In this document: positions 16,009 through 24,457 of the stretch, one piece after another
Layout: each line of letters opens with the position of its first letter
Numbering within the stretch: the first letter of the stretch is position 1
From: Rickettsiales bacterium
GTDB taxonomy: Bacteria > Pseudomonadota > Alphaproteobacteria > Rickettsiales > SXRF01
Length of the DNA: 50,605 nt
Assembly (NCBI GenBank): GCA_021299465.1
Contig: JAJTHB010000017.1
Location: forward strand, 1 to 50,605
Direction: 5' to 3'
Notes under the pieces: model-generated
Told to the model about the DNA's origin: nothing
Seen by the model: the letters and a program-made list of their open reading frames with translations, nothing else
Database searches by the model: none
Made by a program: the position numbers and the translations under genes

Positions 16009-17385
16009 TTAAGGGAGCGCGACATTACTGAAGGCAAGCTCGTTTCGCAAGTCCTCTTTCAGGCGGCCAAGCCCGTCTTGGCTCGCAGATTCGCAGCGTG
16101 CAACCAGCATGGGCTGGGTGTTTGAAGCACGCAGCAACCACCAGCCATCGGGGTGGCTCACACGAACGCCATCAACATCATGAAAGCTTCGCTTTTGTTT
16201 GAGAAGCCTCGCCTTAACTTCATCAATCACGCTGAACTTGCGGGTGTCATCGCAGGCGAAACGAATCTCCGGCGTGCTGATGCGGGCGGGTAAAGACCTG
16301 CGCATGTCTGACAGTTTTTGCTCTGAGTGCGATAATAATTGCAAAAGCCTGAGAGCGGCATAAAGCGCATCATCAAAACCATAATAATGATCTGCAAAAA
16401 ACAGATGCCCGCTCATCTCGCCAGCTAGCGGCGCGCCAGTTTCAGCCATTTTCGATTTGATCAGCGAATGGCCGGTTTTCCACATCAGCGCATTGCCACC
16501 GAGGCGCTCAACTTCTTCAAACAGCGCGCCTGATGCCTTCACATCGGCAATAATCACGGCGCCTGGCCGCTCCTTCAATATTTCCCTGCTGTAAAGCATG
16601 AGCAACTGATCGCCCCAGAGGATTTCGCCCTCATCATCCACCACGCCGAGGCGATCACCATCACCATCAAACGCAATACCGGCATCGAGCTTTTTGTCTC
16701 GAACCTTATCAATTAGTTGCACAAGATTCTCTGGCACCGTGGGATCGGGGTGATGCGCGGGAAATGTACCATCAATGGTGGCATTTAGCGTGGTGTGATC
16801 ACCTTTTAGCCGCTCACACAATAACTGCATAATCTCGCCTGTTGCGCCATTGCCAGCGTCCCAGGCAATGCGAAGCGGCTTTGCTATTATTATTCGCTCG
16901 AGTAAGCGGCTGGTATAGACCTCTTTAATGTCATGCACCTGAATTGAACCGCCTGAATGGCTAGCAAAATCACCCGAACGAATCCGTGTTTTAAGGGCTT
17001 GAATCTGCGCGCCATAAAACGCACCACCACCTAACATGAATTTCATACCATTATGGTTCGGCGGGTTATGCGAACCGGTGATCATGATGCCACCTCCAGC
17101 CCCAAAATGCTTCACGGCAAAATAGAGCATCGGCGTAGGCCCCAAGCCAATGTCGATGACTTCGATTCCCTGCTCTTTTAGCGCCTGCGCAACGGCCTGA
17201 ACAAACTCTGCGGAGCTTAACCTTCCATCGCGCCCCAAGCAAATGCTCTTGGCACCCGATTGCTGAACAACTTCAGCAAAAGCACGCGCAATCAGTGCAG
17301 CGGTATCAGCAAAAAAACTTTCACCCACAACACCGCGCACATCATACTCGCGGAAAATGGCATCGTGAATTAAAGGAATGGGCAT
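16009..17385 (-). CDS. Phosphomannomutase/phosphoglucomutase (AlgC/ManB type)
   Basis: Interconverts hexose 6- and 1-phosphates, feeding nucleotide sugars for surface polysaccharide. The 458-residue alpha-D-phosphohexomutase shows FREYDVRGVVGE at the N-terminus, the phosphoserine loop ITGSHNPPNHNGMKF, the metal loop FDGDGDRLGVVDDEG, the sugar loop GEMSGH and the phosphate loop LLRASNTQPMLVAR. I chose the ATG of MPIPLIHDAIF at 17385; the frame is open to 17457, but that part overlaps the motE-like gene. It lies 4 bp after motE, at the end of the fliL-fliM run. Confidence 0.94.
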   Translation of the reverse strand: MPIPLIHDAIFREYDVRGVVGESFFADTAALIARAFAEVVQQSGAKSICLGRDGRLSSAEFVQAVAQALKEQGIEVIDIGLGPTPMLYFAVKHFGAGGGIMITGSHNPPNHNGMKFMLGGGAFYGAQIQALKTRIRSGDFASHSGGSIQVHDIKEVYTSRLLERIIIAKPLRIAWDAGNGATGEIMQLLCERLKGDHTTLNATIDGTFPAHHPDPTVPENLVQLIDKVRDKKLDAGIAFDGDGDRLGVVDDEGEILWGDQLLMLYSREILKERPGAVIIADVKASGALFEEVERLGGNALMWKTGHSLIKSKMAETGAPLAGEMSGHLFFADHYYGFDDALYAALRLLQLLSHSEQKLSDMRRSLPARISTPEIRFACDDTRKFSVIDEVKARLLKQKRSFHDVDGVRVSHPDGWWLLRASNTQPMLVARCESASQDGLGRLKEDLRNELAFSNVALP

Positions 17386-17389
17386 GTAA

Positions 17390-18154
17390 TTAATTGGCTG
17401 AAGGCTCCGCGCTAATGGTATTAAATTTCTCATTATTGATCTGGCGCTCGGCGGCAAGTTGCACGGTAACCTGCTTTGCTTTTTGCGGCGACATTTCAGC
17501 CAGAATCGGCGCCGCTTTTTTCTCTGCCATCCTGTCGATCACCATCAGAAGGACCGGCATTTCAATCTCATCAAAAATACGAGCTGCATCGCGCGGCTTC
17601 ATATTTTCATAAATACGAACCAGACTTTTGATCTTCGCATCTTCTTTGGCGTTATATTCTGCTAGCAGATCAGAAACCTCTTTTCTCATGGCTTCAATCT
17701 GGGCGATTTTGTCATTGATACGTTTCTCTGTAGCGTCTAGCGCTGCCTCTTTCACCTGAATATTGGTCTCCCAACGCTCAAGTTCTTCACGACGCTTACC
17801 AAGGTTTTGTAATAATTCGAGCTCTACTTTTGAAAAGGTGCGATCCGCAACTTCTCCAGCGCTATCTTTAACATTAGGATTATCTCCTTCTTTTTTTTCG
17901 CCCTTTTCGCTTGATTCTTTTTTTGTCCCTGCTGGTTTGTTTTCATCTTTTTTTGCTTCTTCCGCTTTATCGCCTGGCGGTGCTGCTTCAGATTTTTCGG
18001 CTGGCTCAGCTGCAGTTGCCGCCTGTGCAGATTGGGCCTGCACTCGAGACACGAACAATGCTTCTGACAAGGCTTCCGTTCCCCTTGCAACATCCGTAAT
18101 TTTTACAGCAAGAAAAAGGAAGGAGGCAGTAATAGTCAGGGGAATAAGGCGCAT
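17390..18154 (-). CDS. motE: MotE-like flagellar motor chaperone
   Basis: MotE proteins (COG3334, MgtE-N-like) are periplasmic chaperones for the stator disc protein MotC in alphaproteobacteria. This 254-residue protein has an N-terminal signal or anchor (MRLIPLTITASFLFLAVKI), a charged Lys/Glu/Pro linker (about 45-95), a coiled coil (LQNLGKRREELERWETNIQVKEAALDATEKRI) and a C-terminal MgtE-N-like domain (YENMKPRDAARIFDEIEMPVLLMVIDRM, MSPQKAKQVTVQLA). It lies between DUF6468 and the phosphohexomutase in the fliL-fliM operon. The symbol is by family resemblance. Confidence 0.82.
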   Translation of the reverse strand: MRLIPLTITASFLFLAVKITDVARGTEALSEALFVSRVQAQSAQAATAAEPAEKSEAAPPGDKAEEAKKDENKPAGTKKESSEKGEKKEGDNPNVKDSAGEVADRTFSKVELELLQNLGKRREELERWETNIQVKEAALDATEKRINDKIAQIEAMRKEVSDLLAEYNAKEDAKIKSLVRIYENMKPRDAARIFDEIEMPVLLMVIDRMAEKKAAPILAEMSPQKAKQVTVQLAAERQINNEKFNTISAEPSAN

Positions 18155-18157
18155 GCG

Positions 18158-18760
18158 CTATCCTTTTAGCCCGCTGCGAACGATATCAAGCAACTCTTGC
18201 TCAGCCTTGGAGCGGCCACGAATTGATGGCTTTGGTCTTGTTTCCTCTTCCTCAGCCTCCTGTTGCTTGCTACGCCCCACAACGCGCTCTAACACAGCCT
18301 CAAGTGACGCAACGGCTTTTTCCTTCCCTGCTTTTTCAGCAGGCTTGCGCGACTCCAATGTTGGCGCAGGTTTAACAAGTATTGGCTCATCGACCGTTTC
18401 CTCTTGGTCATGCTGAACTTTGCTTCGTGCGCGATTGACCGCAAGGCTTGCTTCAATCTGGTTGGTAAGTTTGTTGCCACGCTCGATTAAAAAGCCAAGG
18501 TCATCGATCAGGTAATTGGCTTTATCGATCCGGTGCTGAATATTTTCGCCGATGCGCTTACTGGCCGTTTGCAAGGCAACGATACTCTCTGAGGCGCGCT
18601 GTGTGGATTCATCAAAGTGCCCAAGGAGCTGGGCCAGCTCACTCTTGCTATCTTGTAGCATCTTGATCCGGCGATTAAGCACCCAGCAGTAGCTGATGGT
18701 AGCAGCGAGTAAACCTACAATGAGAATATTCAGAAGCAAGTTTGCGATGATGCCGGTCAT
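18158..18760 (-). CDS. DUF6468 flagellar-cluster protein
   Basis: A 200-residue protein with one N-terminal membrane helix (IIANLLLNILIVGLLAATISYCW), a coiled-coil region (NRRIKMLQDSKSELAQLLGHF, SIVALQTASKRIGENIQHRIDKANYLIDDLGFLIERG) and a charged tail. This plan and its place between fliM and motE match DUF6468, a family confined to alphaproteobacterial flagellar clusters as far as I know. Its start overlaps the fliM stop by four bases (ATGA). Its role is not established; the anchored coiled coil suggests a structural or assembly role. Confidence 0.8.
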   Translation of the reverse strand: MTGIIANLLLNILIVGLLAATISYCWVLNRRIKMLQDSKSELAQLLGHFDESTQRASESIVALQTASKRIGENIQHRIDKANYLIDDLGFLIERGNKLTNQIEASLAVNRARSKVQHDQEETVDEPILVKPAPTLESRKPAEKAGKEKAVASLEAVLERVVGRSKQQEAEEEETRPKPSIRGRSKAEQELLDIVRSGLKG

Positions 18761-19851
18761 GTTGTCTCCTTCATCTTGCGCTGAATCGCATCATTGAGTG
18801 ATATCGCCATGCTTTCGCCAACCTTACCTAGCAAACCGGTGGTAACAGGAATACCGCCACAGCGCATGGTAATCTCGTCATCCGGCGTGCAATCCAGTAG
18901 CAGGGTGCTACCAACCTTTAGGCTCATCACATCTTTCAGTGTTACCATTTTTTCTTTGAGCACGGCTTCCAGCTCGATATTCGTATTGCGAAGCTCCTTG
19001 CCTAAATGTTTTTCCCACACAGTGTCCTGACCGAAATTTTCGCCCATGAACATTTGCAATAGAAGATCGCGTATTGGCTCCAGCGTGGTATGGGGTAGCA
19101 GCACCTCAATAATACCACCGCGATTTTCAACTATCTCGACACGGAATTTCACCAGTAGCGCAGGGTTACCCGGGCGGGTGATGGTGGCAAAGCGCGGGTT
19201 AGTTTCCAAGCGCTCGAAATGAAAGGTAATCGGCGAGATCGGCTCAAACGAGGTGCTCATATCAGCGAGGACCACATCAATCGCACGCTTCACAATATCC
19301 TGCTCGATGGTGGTATATGGCCTGCCTTCAACACGTGCTGGACGATTGGCTTTTCGACCGCCAAGCAGAATATCCACCAGCGAGTAAATCTGTGAACTGT
19401 CGACGGTGACCATGCCAAAATTTTCCCACTCCACCGCACGAAACACGACGAGCAATGCCGGTAGCGGAATGGAATTAAGGTAATCTTCAAAACGAATACT
19501 GGTCATCGAATCCAGACTCACATCAACGTTTTCAGACGTGAAGTTACGCAAGCTGGTCGACATCTGGCGCACCATACGATCAAACACCACTTCGATCATT
19601 GGCAGCTTTTCATAAGCCGTCATGGACTTATCAAGGATGGCAAAGATGCCGTCCGCTCTTGATGAACCTGAGGTTTTCGTATCGAAACCTAGCAAGCTAT
19701 CAATTTCATTCTGATTCAGAATACGCTGGGGATCGCCACCCGCGCCATCCGCTGCAGCGGCTTCACCGGTGCCTGCCGCATCATCTTTTTCGAGCATAGC
19801 CGCCCATTCTGCGGCAGCAGCATCATCTTGGTTTGGGTCAGTGTCAGCCAT
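18757..19851 (-). CDS. fliM: FliM, flagellar switch protein
   Basis: FliM forms the C-ring, binds phospho-CheY and helps set rotation. The 364-residue protein has the CheY-binding peptide near residues 44-53 (ILNQNEIDSLLGF), a CheC-like middle domain (ENVDVSLDSMTSIRFEDYLNSIP, PYTTIEQDIVKRAIDVVL) and a C-terminal SpoA domain (LEAVLKEKMVTLKDVMSLKVGSTLLL). An acidic Ala/Asp/Glu-rich leader of about 43 residues precedes the CheY peptide, which in most FliMs is at the extreme N-terminus. AAGG lies about 6 nt before the ATG. Confidence 0.95.
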   Translation of the reverse strand: MADTDPNQDDAAAAEWAAMLEKDDAAGTGEAAAADGAGGDPQRILNQNEIDSLLGFDTKTSGSSRADGIFAILDKSMTAYEKLPMIEVVFDRMVRQMSTSLRNFTSENVDVSLDSMTSIRFEDYLNSIPLPALLVVFRAVEWENFGMVTVDSSQIYSLVDILLGGRKANRPARVEGRPYTTIEQDIVKRAIDVVLADMSTSFEPISPITFHFERLETNPRFATITRPGNPALLVKFRVEIVENRGGIIEVLLPHTTLEPIRDLLLQMFMGENFGQDTVWEKHLGKELRNTNIELEAVLKEKMVTLKDVMSLKVGSTLLLDCTPDDEITMRCGGIPVTTGLLGKVGESMAISLNDAIQRKMKETT

Positions 19852-19934
19852 AAGAGACCTTATCGTTCAGTAACTTATACCACAGCATACTGGCTGGGAC
19901 AATGCCGGACTGGCAATTGCTGTGCCAACATGCA

Positions 19935-20501
19935 CTACTGAACCACGATTTCCTTGAAGAGCACATCATTGATTTTTACAGGGGCGAGGGATTTATTAGC
20001 GCGTATTAGAAGTTCTTCGCGAAGTCGCTGAATACCTGCCGAACCTGAAAGGTCGCTGGCACGCAATTCACGAAGGTACGTGTTAACCGCATCCATCAAG
20101 CGGGGAATATTAGCCTCAATCACAGCAATATCTTCCTGCTTAGCCACCTCAAGAATCACTGTGGTCTTTAAAAAACTCGTCGCCTTGCCACCGGTATTTA
20201 AGTTCACTAAAAAATCCGGCAACGTGTAAAATACTGGTTTTTCGGCAGATCCAGCACCGGCGCTATCATCACCACCTTTACCTTGGCCACCAATCAAACC
20301 GGCAAAATAAGCACCTGCTCCACCGCCAACCAGCAACAAGAGCGCTAACACACCAATAATGATTATTTTCTTTTTCGATTTTTTTGGCTTGGCTTCGCCC
20401 TCAGCACCTTCTGCGCCCTCTTCACCTTCGGCTTGTTCAGGTTTGGCGTCTTCTTTTTCTTCGGTAGCGTCTTCTTTTTTCTTTGCATTCTCTTTAGCCA
20501 T
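19935..20501 (-). CDS. fliL: FliL, flagellar basal-body associated protein
   Basis: FliL surrounds the stator and stabilises motor function. The 188-residue protein has an unusually long cytoplasmic N-terminus of charged residues (Lys/Glu/Ala-rich, 1-45), one membrane helix (IIIIGVLALLLLVGGGAGAYFAGLI) and a periplasmic FliL domain (VFYTLPDFLVNLNTGGKATSFLKTTVILEV, LRELRASDLSGSAGIQRLREELLIRAN). A perfect AGGAG lies 6 nt before the ATG. It is the first gene of fliL-fliM-DUF6468-motE and is divergent from flgF. Confidence 0.94.
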   Translation of the reverse strand: MAKENAKKKEDATEEKEDAKPEQAEGEEGAEGAEGEAKPKKSKKKIIIIGVLALLLLVGGGAGAYFAGLIGGQGKGGDDSAGAGSAEKPVFYTLPDFLVNLNTGGKATSFLKTTVILEVAKQEDIAVIEANIPRLMDAVNTYLRELRASDLSGSAGIQRLREELLIRANKSLAPVKINDVLFKEIVVQ

Positions 20502-20645
20502 GTCCAGCTCCTGATCAAAAAAATTTTAGTGAACTATCCATTACGTTAGTGGCCAGAAAACGCAACTAAATTTAAGACCCGTCACCAGTTGGCATGGATC
20601 ATGCATAGCTGGATGCGAGTCATTAACAACCAAGCATCGACCACT

Positions 20646-21374
20646 ATGGATAATGGCATCTACATCATGCTCTCGCGCCAACTGGCGCTGTTCCGCGATA
20701 TGGAAATTACCGCGAATAATATCGCGAACACCAATACCACGGGTTACAATTCTGAGCACCTGCTGTTTAACTCCTACCTGACCAAGGATGTGAATCAGCG
20801 CGTGGTCAATCCGATGTCGTTTGCTTACGACATCAACAGCTACCGCAATACTGAAACCGGCAGCATGACTTCGACCGGCAACCCGCTGGATGTCGCGATT
20901 CAGGGCGATGGCTATTTCATGGTCGAAACACCGCTCGGCACGCGCTACACCCGCGCCGGCAATTTCCAGATCGATGCCAGCGGTATTCTTACTACGGTTG
21001 AAGGTTACGCGGTACTGGATCAATCCGAGCAGCGCATCACGTTACCGGACGATGCGCGCGAGATTGAGATTGGCGAAAGCGGCAATGTTAAAGTCAACGG
21101 CGAAGAATTTGGCAGCATCGGGGTTGTACGCTTTGAGAATGAGCAGCTGCTCGAACGCCTCGATGGAAGGCTTTATAAAAGCGAAGTAACGCCGCAGGAA
21201 GCGATTGGCTCGCGTGTGCTGCAAGGCGCACTTGAAAGTTCTAATGTTAAGCCGGTAATCGAGATGACGCACATGATTGACGTCTCGCGCTCAGTGGGCA
21301 GCACCGCGCGTTTCATTGAAGTGGTATACGAATTGCAACGCAAGGCAGCAAGTGCCTGGGCACAACAAGGATAG
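20646..21374 (+). CDS. flgF: FlgF, proximal rod protein
   Basis: A flagellar rod component. From MDNGIYIMLSRQLALFRDMEI the protein has 242 residues, with the N-terminal rod signature NNIANTNTTGYNSE, the middle motif NPLDVAIQGDGYFMVETPLG followed by YTRAGNFQIDASG, and the C-terminal LESSNVKPVIEMTHMIDVSR typical of FlgF/FlgG. A longer frame begins at 20589 but lacks family similarity. It is first of flgF-flgG-flgA-flgH. No obvious Shine-Dalgarno is visible. The 144-bp spacer to fliL must hold both promoters; I see no clear sigma-54 or sigma-28 match. Confidence 0.94.
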   Translation: MDNGIYIMLSRQLALFRDMEITANNIANTNTTGYNSEHLLFNSYLTKDVNQRVVNPMSFAYDINSYRNTETGSMTSTGNPLDVAIQGDGYFMVETPLGTRYTRAGNFQIDASGILTTVEGYAVLDQSEQRITLPDDAREIEIGESGNVKVNGEEFGSIGVVRFENEQLLERLDGRLYKSEVTPQEAIGSRVLQGALESSNVKPVIEMTHMIDVSRSVGSTARFIEVVYELQRKAASAWAQQG

Positions 21375-21388
21375 GGTAGGATAAGCTT

Positions 21389-22174
21389 ATGCGTTCTCTG
21401 GATATCGCCGCCACCGGCATGCAGGCACAGCAGCTTTATGTAGATGTTACTTCGCAAAACCTTGCGAACATCAACACCACTGCATACAAGCTCCAGCGTC
21501 CCGAATTTCAGGATCTCTTGTACCAGAATGCGCGCCGCGTCGGCACCAACTCGGCAGATACCGGCACGATTGTTCCAACCGGCGTTCAGATTGGCCTTGG
21601 CGTTCGCACCGCAGCAATCTATCGCAACACTGGTCAGGGTACGCTTCAGAACACCGAAAACCCGCTTGATCTCGCCATTCAGGGCAAGGGGTATTTCCAG
21701 ATCAACCAGCCAGACGGCACCATCGCTTATACACGTGCCGGAACCTTCCAGCTCAGCCCAACCGGTACAATCGTCACCACTGACGGCTTTGAAGTGCAGC
21801 CGGCGATTACGGTTCCCACCAACGCCACCAGCGTCAGCGTCAACCAATCGGGGGAGGTATTTGCTACCATCCCCGGACAGACCGCGCCTCAGAATCTCGG
21901 CCAGCTGCAAACGACCAACTTTGTGAACGAAGCGGGCCTGCAGGCAATCGGCCAGAATCTTTATCTTGAGACGGCCGCTTCCGGCACTCCTACCACCGGC
22001 ACCCCGGGGGTTGATGGTTTTGGCACTATCATTCAAGGTTTCCTTGAAACGTCGAACGTGAATCCCGTCAGCGAGCTCACCAACCTGATCCGCGCGCAGC
22101 GTGTGTATGAACTCAACAGCCGTGTCATCTCCAAAACCGATGAAATGCTGCAAGCCCTAACCCAGAGCGTGTAA
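21389..22174 (+). CDS. flgG: FlgG, distal rod protein
   Basis: The main distal rod protein of the flagellum. The 261-residue length is standard. It has MRSLDIAATGMQAQQ, the rod signature SQNLANINTTAYK, the FlgG/FlgE motif NPLDLAIQGKGYFQI, YTRAGTFQLSPTG, and a C-terminal LIRAQRVYELNSRVISKTDEM coiled-coil end. It follows flgF by 14 bp with a GGGTAGGAT Shine-Dalgarno-like stretch, and flgA follows 4 bp after its stop. Confidence 0.97.
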   Translation: MRSLDIAATGMQAQQLYVDVTSQNLANINTTAYKLQRPEFQDLLYQNARRVGTNSADTGTIVPTGVQIGLGVRTAAIYRNTGQGTLQNTENPLDLAIQGKGYFQINQPDGTIAYTRAGTFQLSPTGTIVTTDGFEVQPAITVPTNATSVSVNQSGEVFATIPGQTAPQNLGQLQTTNFVNEAGLQAIGQNLYLETAASGTPTTGTPGVDGFGTIIQGFLETSNVNPVSELTNLIRAQRVYELNSRVISKTDEMLQALTQSV

Positions 22175-22178
22175 AATT

Positions 22179-22958
22179 ATGAGCATCATATTTAGAAATT
22201 TAGTGGCAAGTTGTGCGGTTGGGTTTGTGATCCCCACCCTCGCCTTTGCAACCATCGAAGAGCCGCCGGTTGCCATCAGTGCACCGAAGCAGATTTTTGA
22301 GCTTTCGGCGCAAGATGCTGAAGGAGCAATCGGCTTTGCATTAGCAGAGCGCGGCGCCGGCCAGCGTGTCGTTGCCAGCATTCAGGGGCGAAACGAAGAA
22401 ACGCTTTTTTCCTATAATAGCCCAATCTCTGTTGAGATTCGCGGCCTTCAATATGACCGCACCAATTCACGCTGGAGTGCCAGCCTGATGTTTGTAAGCG
22501 ATGGTCAGGTTATCTCGGCCATGCCAGTTTCAGGGCGCTATGACGAGGTGATGCAGGTACCGGTCCTGAAGCGTCAGGTGCGCCCGGGTGATGTGATTCA
22601 GGAGGCGGATCTGGAACTACGCGATTTCAGCCTGTCACGGACGCGCAGCGATACGATTGCGGATTTATCTGCGCTGGTTGGTAAAGCGCCAATACGAAGC
22701 ATTTCTGCCGGACGTCCGATCCGTGAACAAGAAATTGCTCAGCCAGCAGTCATCAAGAAAAATGACATCATTCAGGTTGAGTATCGATCGCAAGGCGTGT
22801 CCATCACCACCACCGCTCAGGCGATGGAAGATGGCAGTAAAGGCAGCACGATCAATGTTCGCAATCTTTCTAGCAAAAAACTCGTTCGTGCGATTGTTCA
22901 GGATGAGAAAACCGTTATCATTTCAAGCTCAGGGGCGCGTTATGCTGCAGTCAATTAA
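22179..22958 (+). CDS. flgA: FlgA, P-ring assembly chaperone
   Basis: A periplasmic chaperone needed for P-ring (FlgI) assembly. The 259-residue protein has a signal peptide (MSIIFRNLVASCAVGFVIPTLAFA), a central region, then a SAF domain (VPVLKRQVRPGDVIQEADLELRDF, LVGKAPIRSISAGRPIREQEI) and the FlgA end (VSITTTAQAMEDGSKGSTINVRNLSSKKLVRAIV). Its last 17 bases overlap the start of flgH, which indicates coupled translation. flgI is not in this run. Confidence 0.94.
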   Translation: MSIIFRNLVASCAVGFVIPTLAFATIEEPPVAISAPKQIFELSAQDAEGAIGFALAERGAGQRVVASIQGRNEETLFSYNSPISVEIRGLQYDRTNSRWSASLMFVSDGQVISAMPVSGRYDEVMQVPVLKRQVRPGDVIQEADLELRDFSLSRTRSDTIADLSALVGKAPIRSISAGRPIREQEIAQPAVIKKNDIIQVEYRSQGVSITTTAQAMEDGSKGSTINVRNLSSKKLVRAIVQDEKTVIISSSGARYAAVN

Positions 22959-23733
22959 TAAAGGTGTTTACTTACTGCTCACTGCATCAGCGCTTACCGC
23001 CTGTACCAGCACACTCGACAAGCTCGATAATATCAATAAGCCACCGCCATTTACTGAGGTAGTCAACCCGCAGGAAAAACCGGATTATAAACCGCTAAGC
23101 TGGCCGATGCCGGAAACGCCGCCACCAGCCAAGCAATATGCGAATTCGCTATGGCAGCCTGGCGCGCGCGCCTTCTACCGCGACCAGCGCGCAGCGCGTG
23201 TTGGTGATATTCTGCGTATCAACATCAGCATTGATGACAAAGCCGAGGTTGATAACCAGACTCAGGCCAACCGCACCACCGGCGAGACGGTTGGCGCGCC
23301 AAGTGTGATGGGGTTTGAGAACCTGCTGGCTGGAAATGTTCGTATTCCACCACTCGGTCTGGACGGCATACCGCTGAAAGACCGAGCTAATCCGGCAAGC
23401 CTGCTTGATATCTCTGGTAGCACTAACACGCAGGGCACCGCTGCAGTCAAACGCAAAGAAAAGATCGATACCCAGATTGCCGCACTGATCACACAGGTAT
23501 TGCCAAACGGCAATTTCGTGATCGACGGTAGTCAGGAAATACTCATCAACAAAGAAATCCGTGAACTCACTGTCAGGGGTGTCATCCGTCCGCAAGATAT
23601 CAAGTCGGATAACACCATTGACTCAACCCAGATCGCTGAAGCACGCATCACCTATGGTGGTCGCGGGCAACTCAGCGATGTTCAGCGGGGACGTTGGGGA
23701 AGCCAGGTCGTCGATGCCCTAGCTCCTTTCTAA
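22942..23733 (+). CDS. flgH: FlgH, flagellar L-ring lipoprotein
   Basis: Forms the outer-membrane L-ring. From the ATG inside the end of flgA, the 263-residue protein has a lipoprotein signal with lipobox LTAC (Cys21). It then has the family segments SLWQPGARAFYRDQRAARVGDILRINISIDDKAEVDNQT and RKEKIDTQIAALITQVLPNGNFVIDGSQEILINKEIRELTVRG, and it ends ARITYGGRGQLSDVQRGRWGSQVVDAL. A longer upstream frame (from 22657) only overlaps flgA. A terminator follows. Confidence 0.96.
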   Translation: MLQSINKGVYLLLTASALTACTSTLDKLDNINKPPPFTEVVNPQEKPDYKPLSWPMPETPPPAKQYANSLWQPGARAFYRDQRAARVGDILRINISIDDKAEVDNQTQANRTTGETVGAPSVMGFENLLAGNVRIPPLGLDGIPLKDRANPASLLDISGSTNTQGTAAVKRKEKIDTQIAALITQVLPNGNFVIDGSQEILINKEIRELTVRGVIRPQDIKSDNTIDSTQIAEARITYGGRGQLSDVQRGRWGSQVVDALAPF

Positions 23734-23758
23734 GCGCAAAGCTAAACGCCCCGCCCAA

Positions 23759-23793
23759 AACGCCGGATGCCCCCTCGTCCGGCGTTTTTCTTT
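23759..23793 (+). terminator. Terminator of the flgF-flgH operon
   Basis: Stem AACGCCGGA / TCCGGCGTT with a 10-nt loop and then TTTCTTT, 25 bp after the flgH stop. Confidence 0.85.
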
Positions 23794-23890
23794 ACACCTC
23801 CGCATTAGCGACGATCCTGCAGAAAACGCTTCGCGCAGGAAGAGTAAAAATCAAACAAATATTATTTTGATATATCCTAATTCAGGCGAA

Positions 23891-23910
23891 ATTGTTTCAC
23901 GTGAAACAAT
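23891..23910. promoter_or_regulatory. parS: parS, ParB centromere site
   Basis: The 20-bp perfect palindrome ATTGTTTCACGTGAAACAAT contains TGTTTCACGTGAAACA (23893-23908), the consensus chromosomal parS sequence bound by ParB. It stands in a non-coding, AT-rich gap between the flgH terminator and a convergent orphan gene. parS sites cluster near the replication origin, so this part of the chromosome is probably origin-proximal. No parA or parB is in the window. Confidence 0.88.
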
Positions 23911-23914
23911 ATTG

Positions 23915-24379
23915 CTAAGCAAAGCGTCCTACAGCCAGGGATTGTTGTTTGCCTAACTGCGCCAATGGCGGCGCCATCAGCCCAAGCTCAGCCTCGCTGG
24001 GACTCAATTCATCATTAGCGGCATAAAGCCTCGAGTCGTCCATAGCCAAACCTTTTAAAAAGGCAATATCATTGGCTGATTTGAGTGAGATTTTTTTAGG
24101 TTCGGTATCGCGACCAAGGCCATCAGCCTGAACCCCCGCATCTCTATCTTTCGCCTGAGCAATGACTGGTGAGTTGGAAGGCCTCAAACTATCCATAGAC
24201 CGATCCATGGGATCACTGCTTCGTGATAGAGGCGGCGCAGAATCCCCACCTCTATTCCTAATTGCACCAGCCGCACCCGCACCCAGACCAGTCGCCAGTT
24301 TGCCGAACCCTTCAATGATATCCGTCACCAGATCGCCGAAGCGTTGGGCACCTTCTGATAACATACTTTCTAGAGACAT
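23915..24379 (-). CDS. Hypothetical protein, 154 aa
   Basis: Not recognised. An amphipathic N-terminal helix with a Gly/Ala stretch (LVTDIIEGFGKLATGLGAGAAGAI) is followed by a polar, Ser/Pro/Asp-rich, probably disordered region. A short helical end follows (ISLKSANDIAFLKGLAMDDSRL, SPSEAELGLMAPPLAQLG). There is no signal peptide. Its stop is 5 bp from the parS palindrome. It stands alone, divergent from nothing, with an AT-rich leader of 78 bp before the D,D-carboxypeptidase gene's stop. Confidence 0.6.
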   Translation of the reverse strand: MSLESMLSEGAQRFGDLVTDIIEGFGKLATGLGAGAAGAIRNRGGDSAPPLSRSSDPMDRSMDSLRPSNSPVIAQAKDRDAGVQADGLGRDTEPKKISLKSANDIAFLKGLAMDDSRLYAANDELSPSEAELGLMAPPLAQLGKQQSLAVGRFA

Positions 24380-24457
24380 AATATCACCATTCTACCCGCT
24401 CATTTTACGCTTTATAGCCCAAAAAGTATGTGAACCTTTTATGACAATTGCAGTCAA

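Noticed and set aside
17763-18416. 217-residue serine-rich plus-strand frame
   Set aside because: It is the complement of Lys/Glu-rich coding in motE and the DUF6468 gene.
21173-22153. 326-residue open frame on the minus strand opposite flgF/flgG
   Set aside because: It lies wholly opposite two clear rod genes and has no family features; the codon pattern of flgG leaves the complementary frame open.
22657-22941. N-terminal extension of flgH
   Set aside because: It overlaps flgA in another frame and lacks the lipoprotein signal, which begins at 22942.
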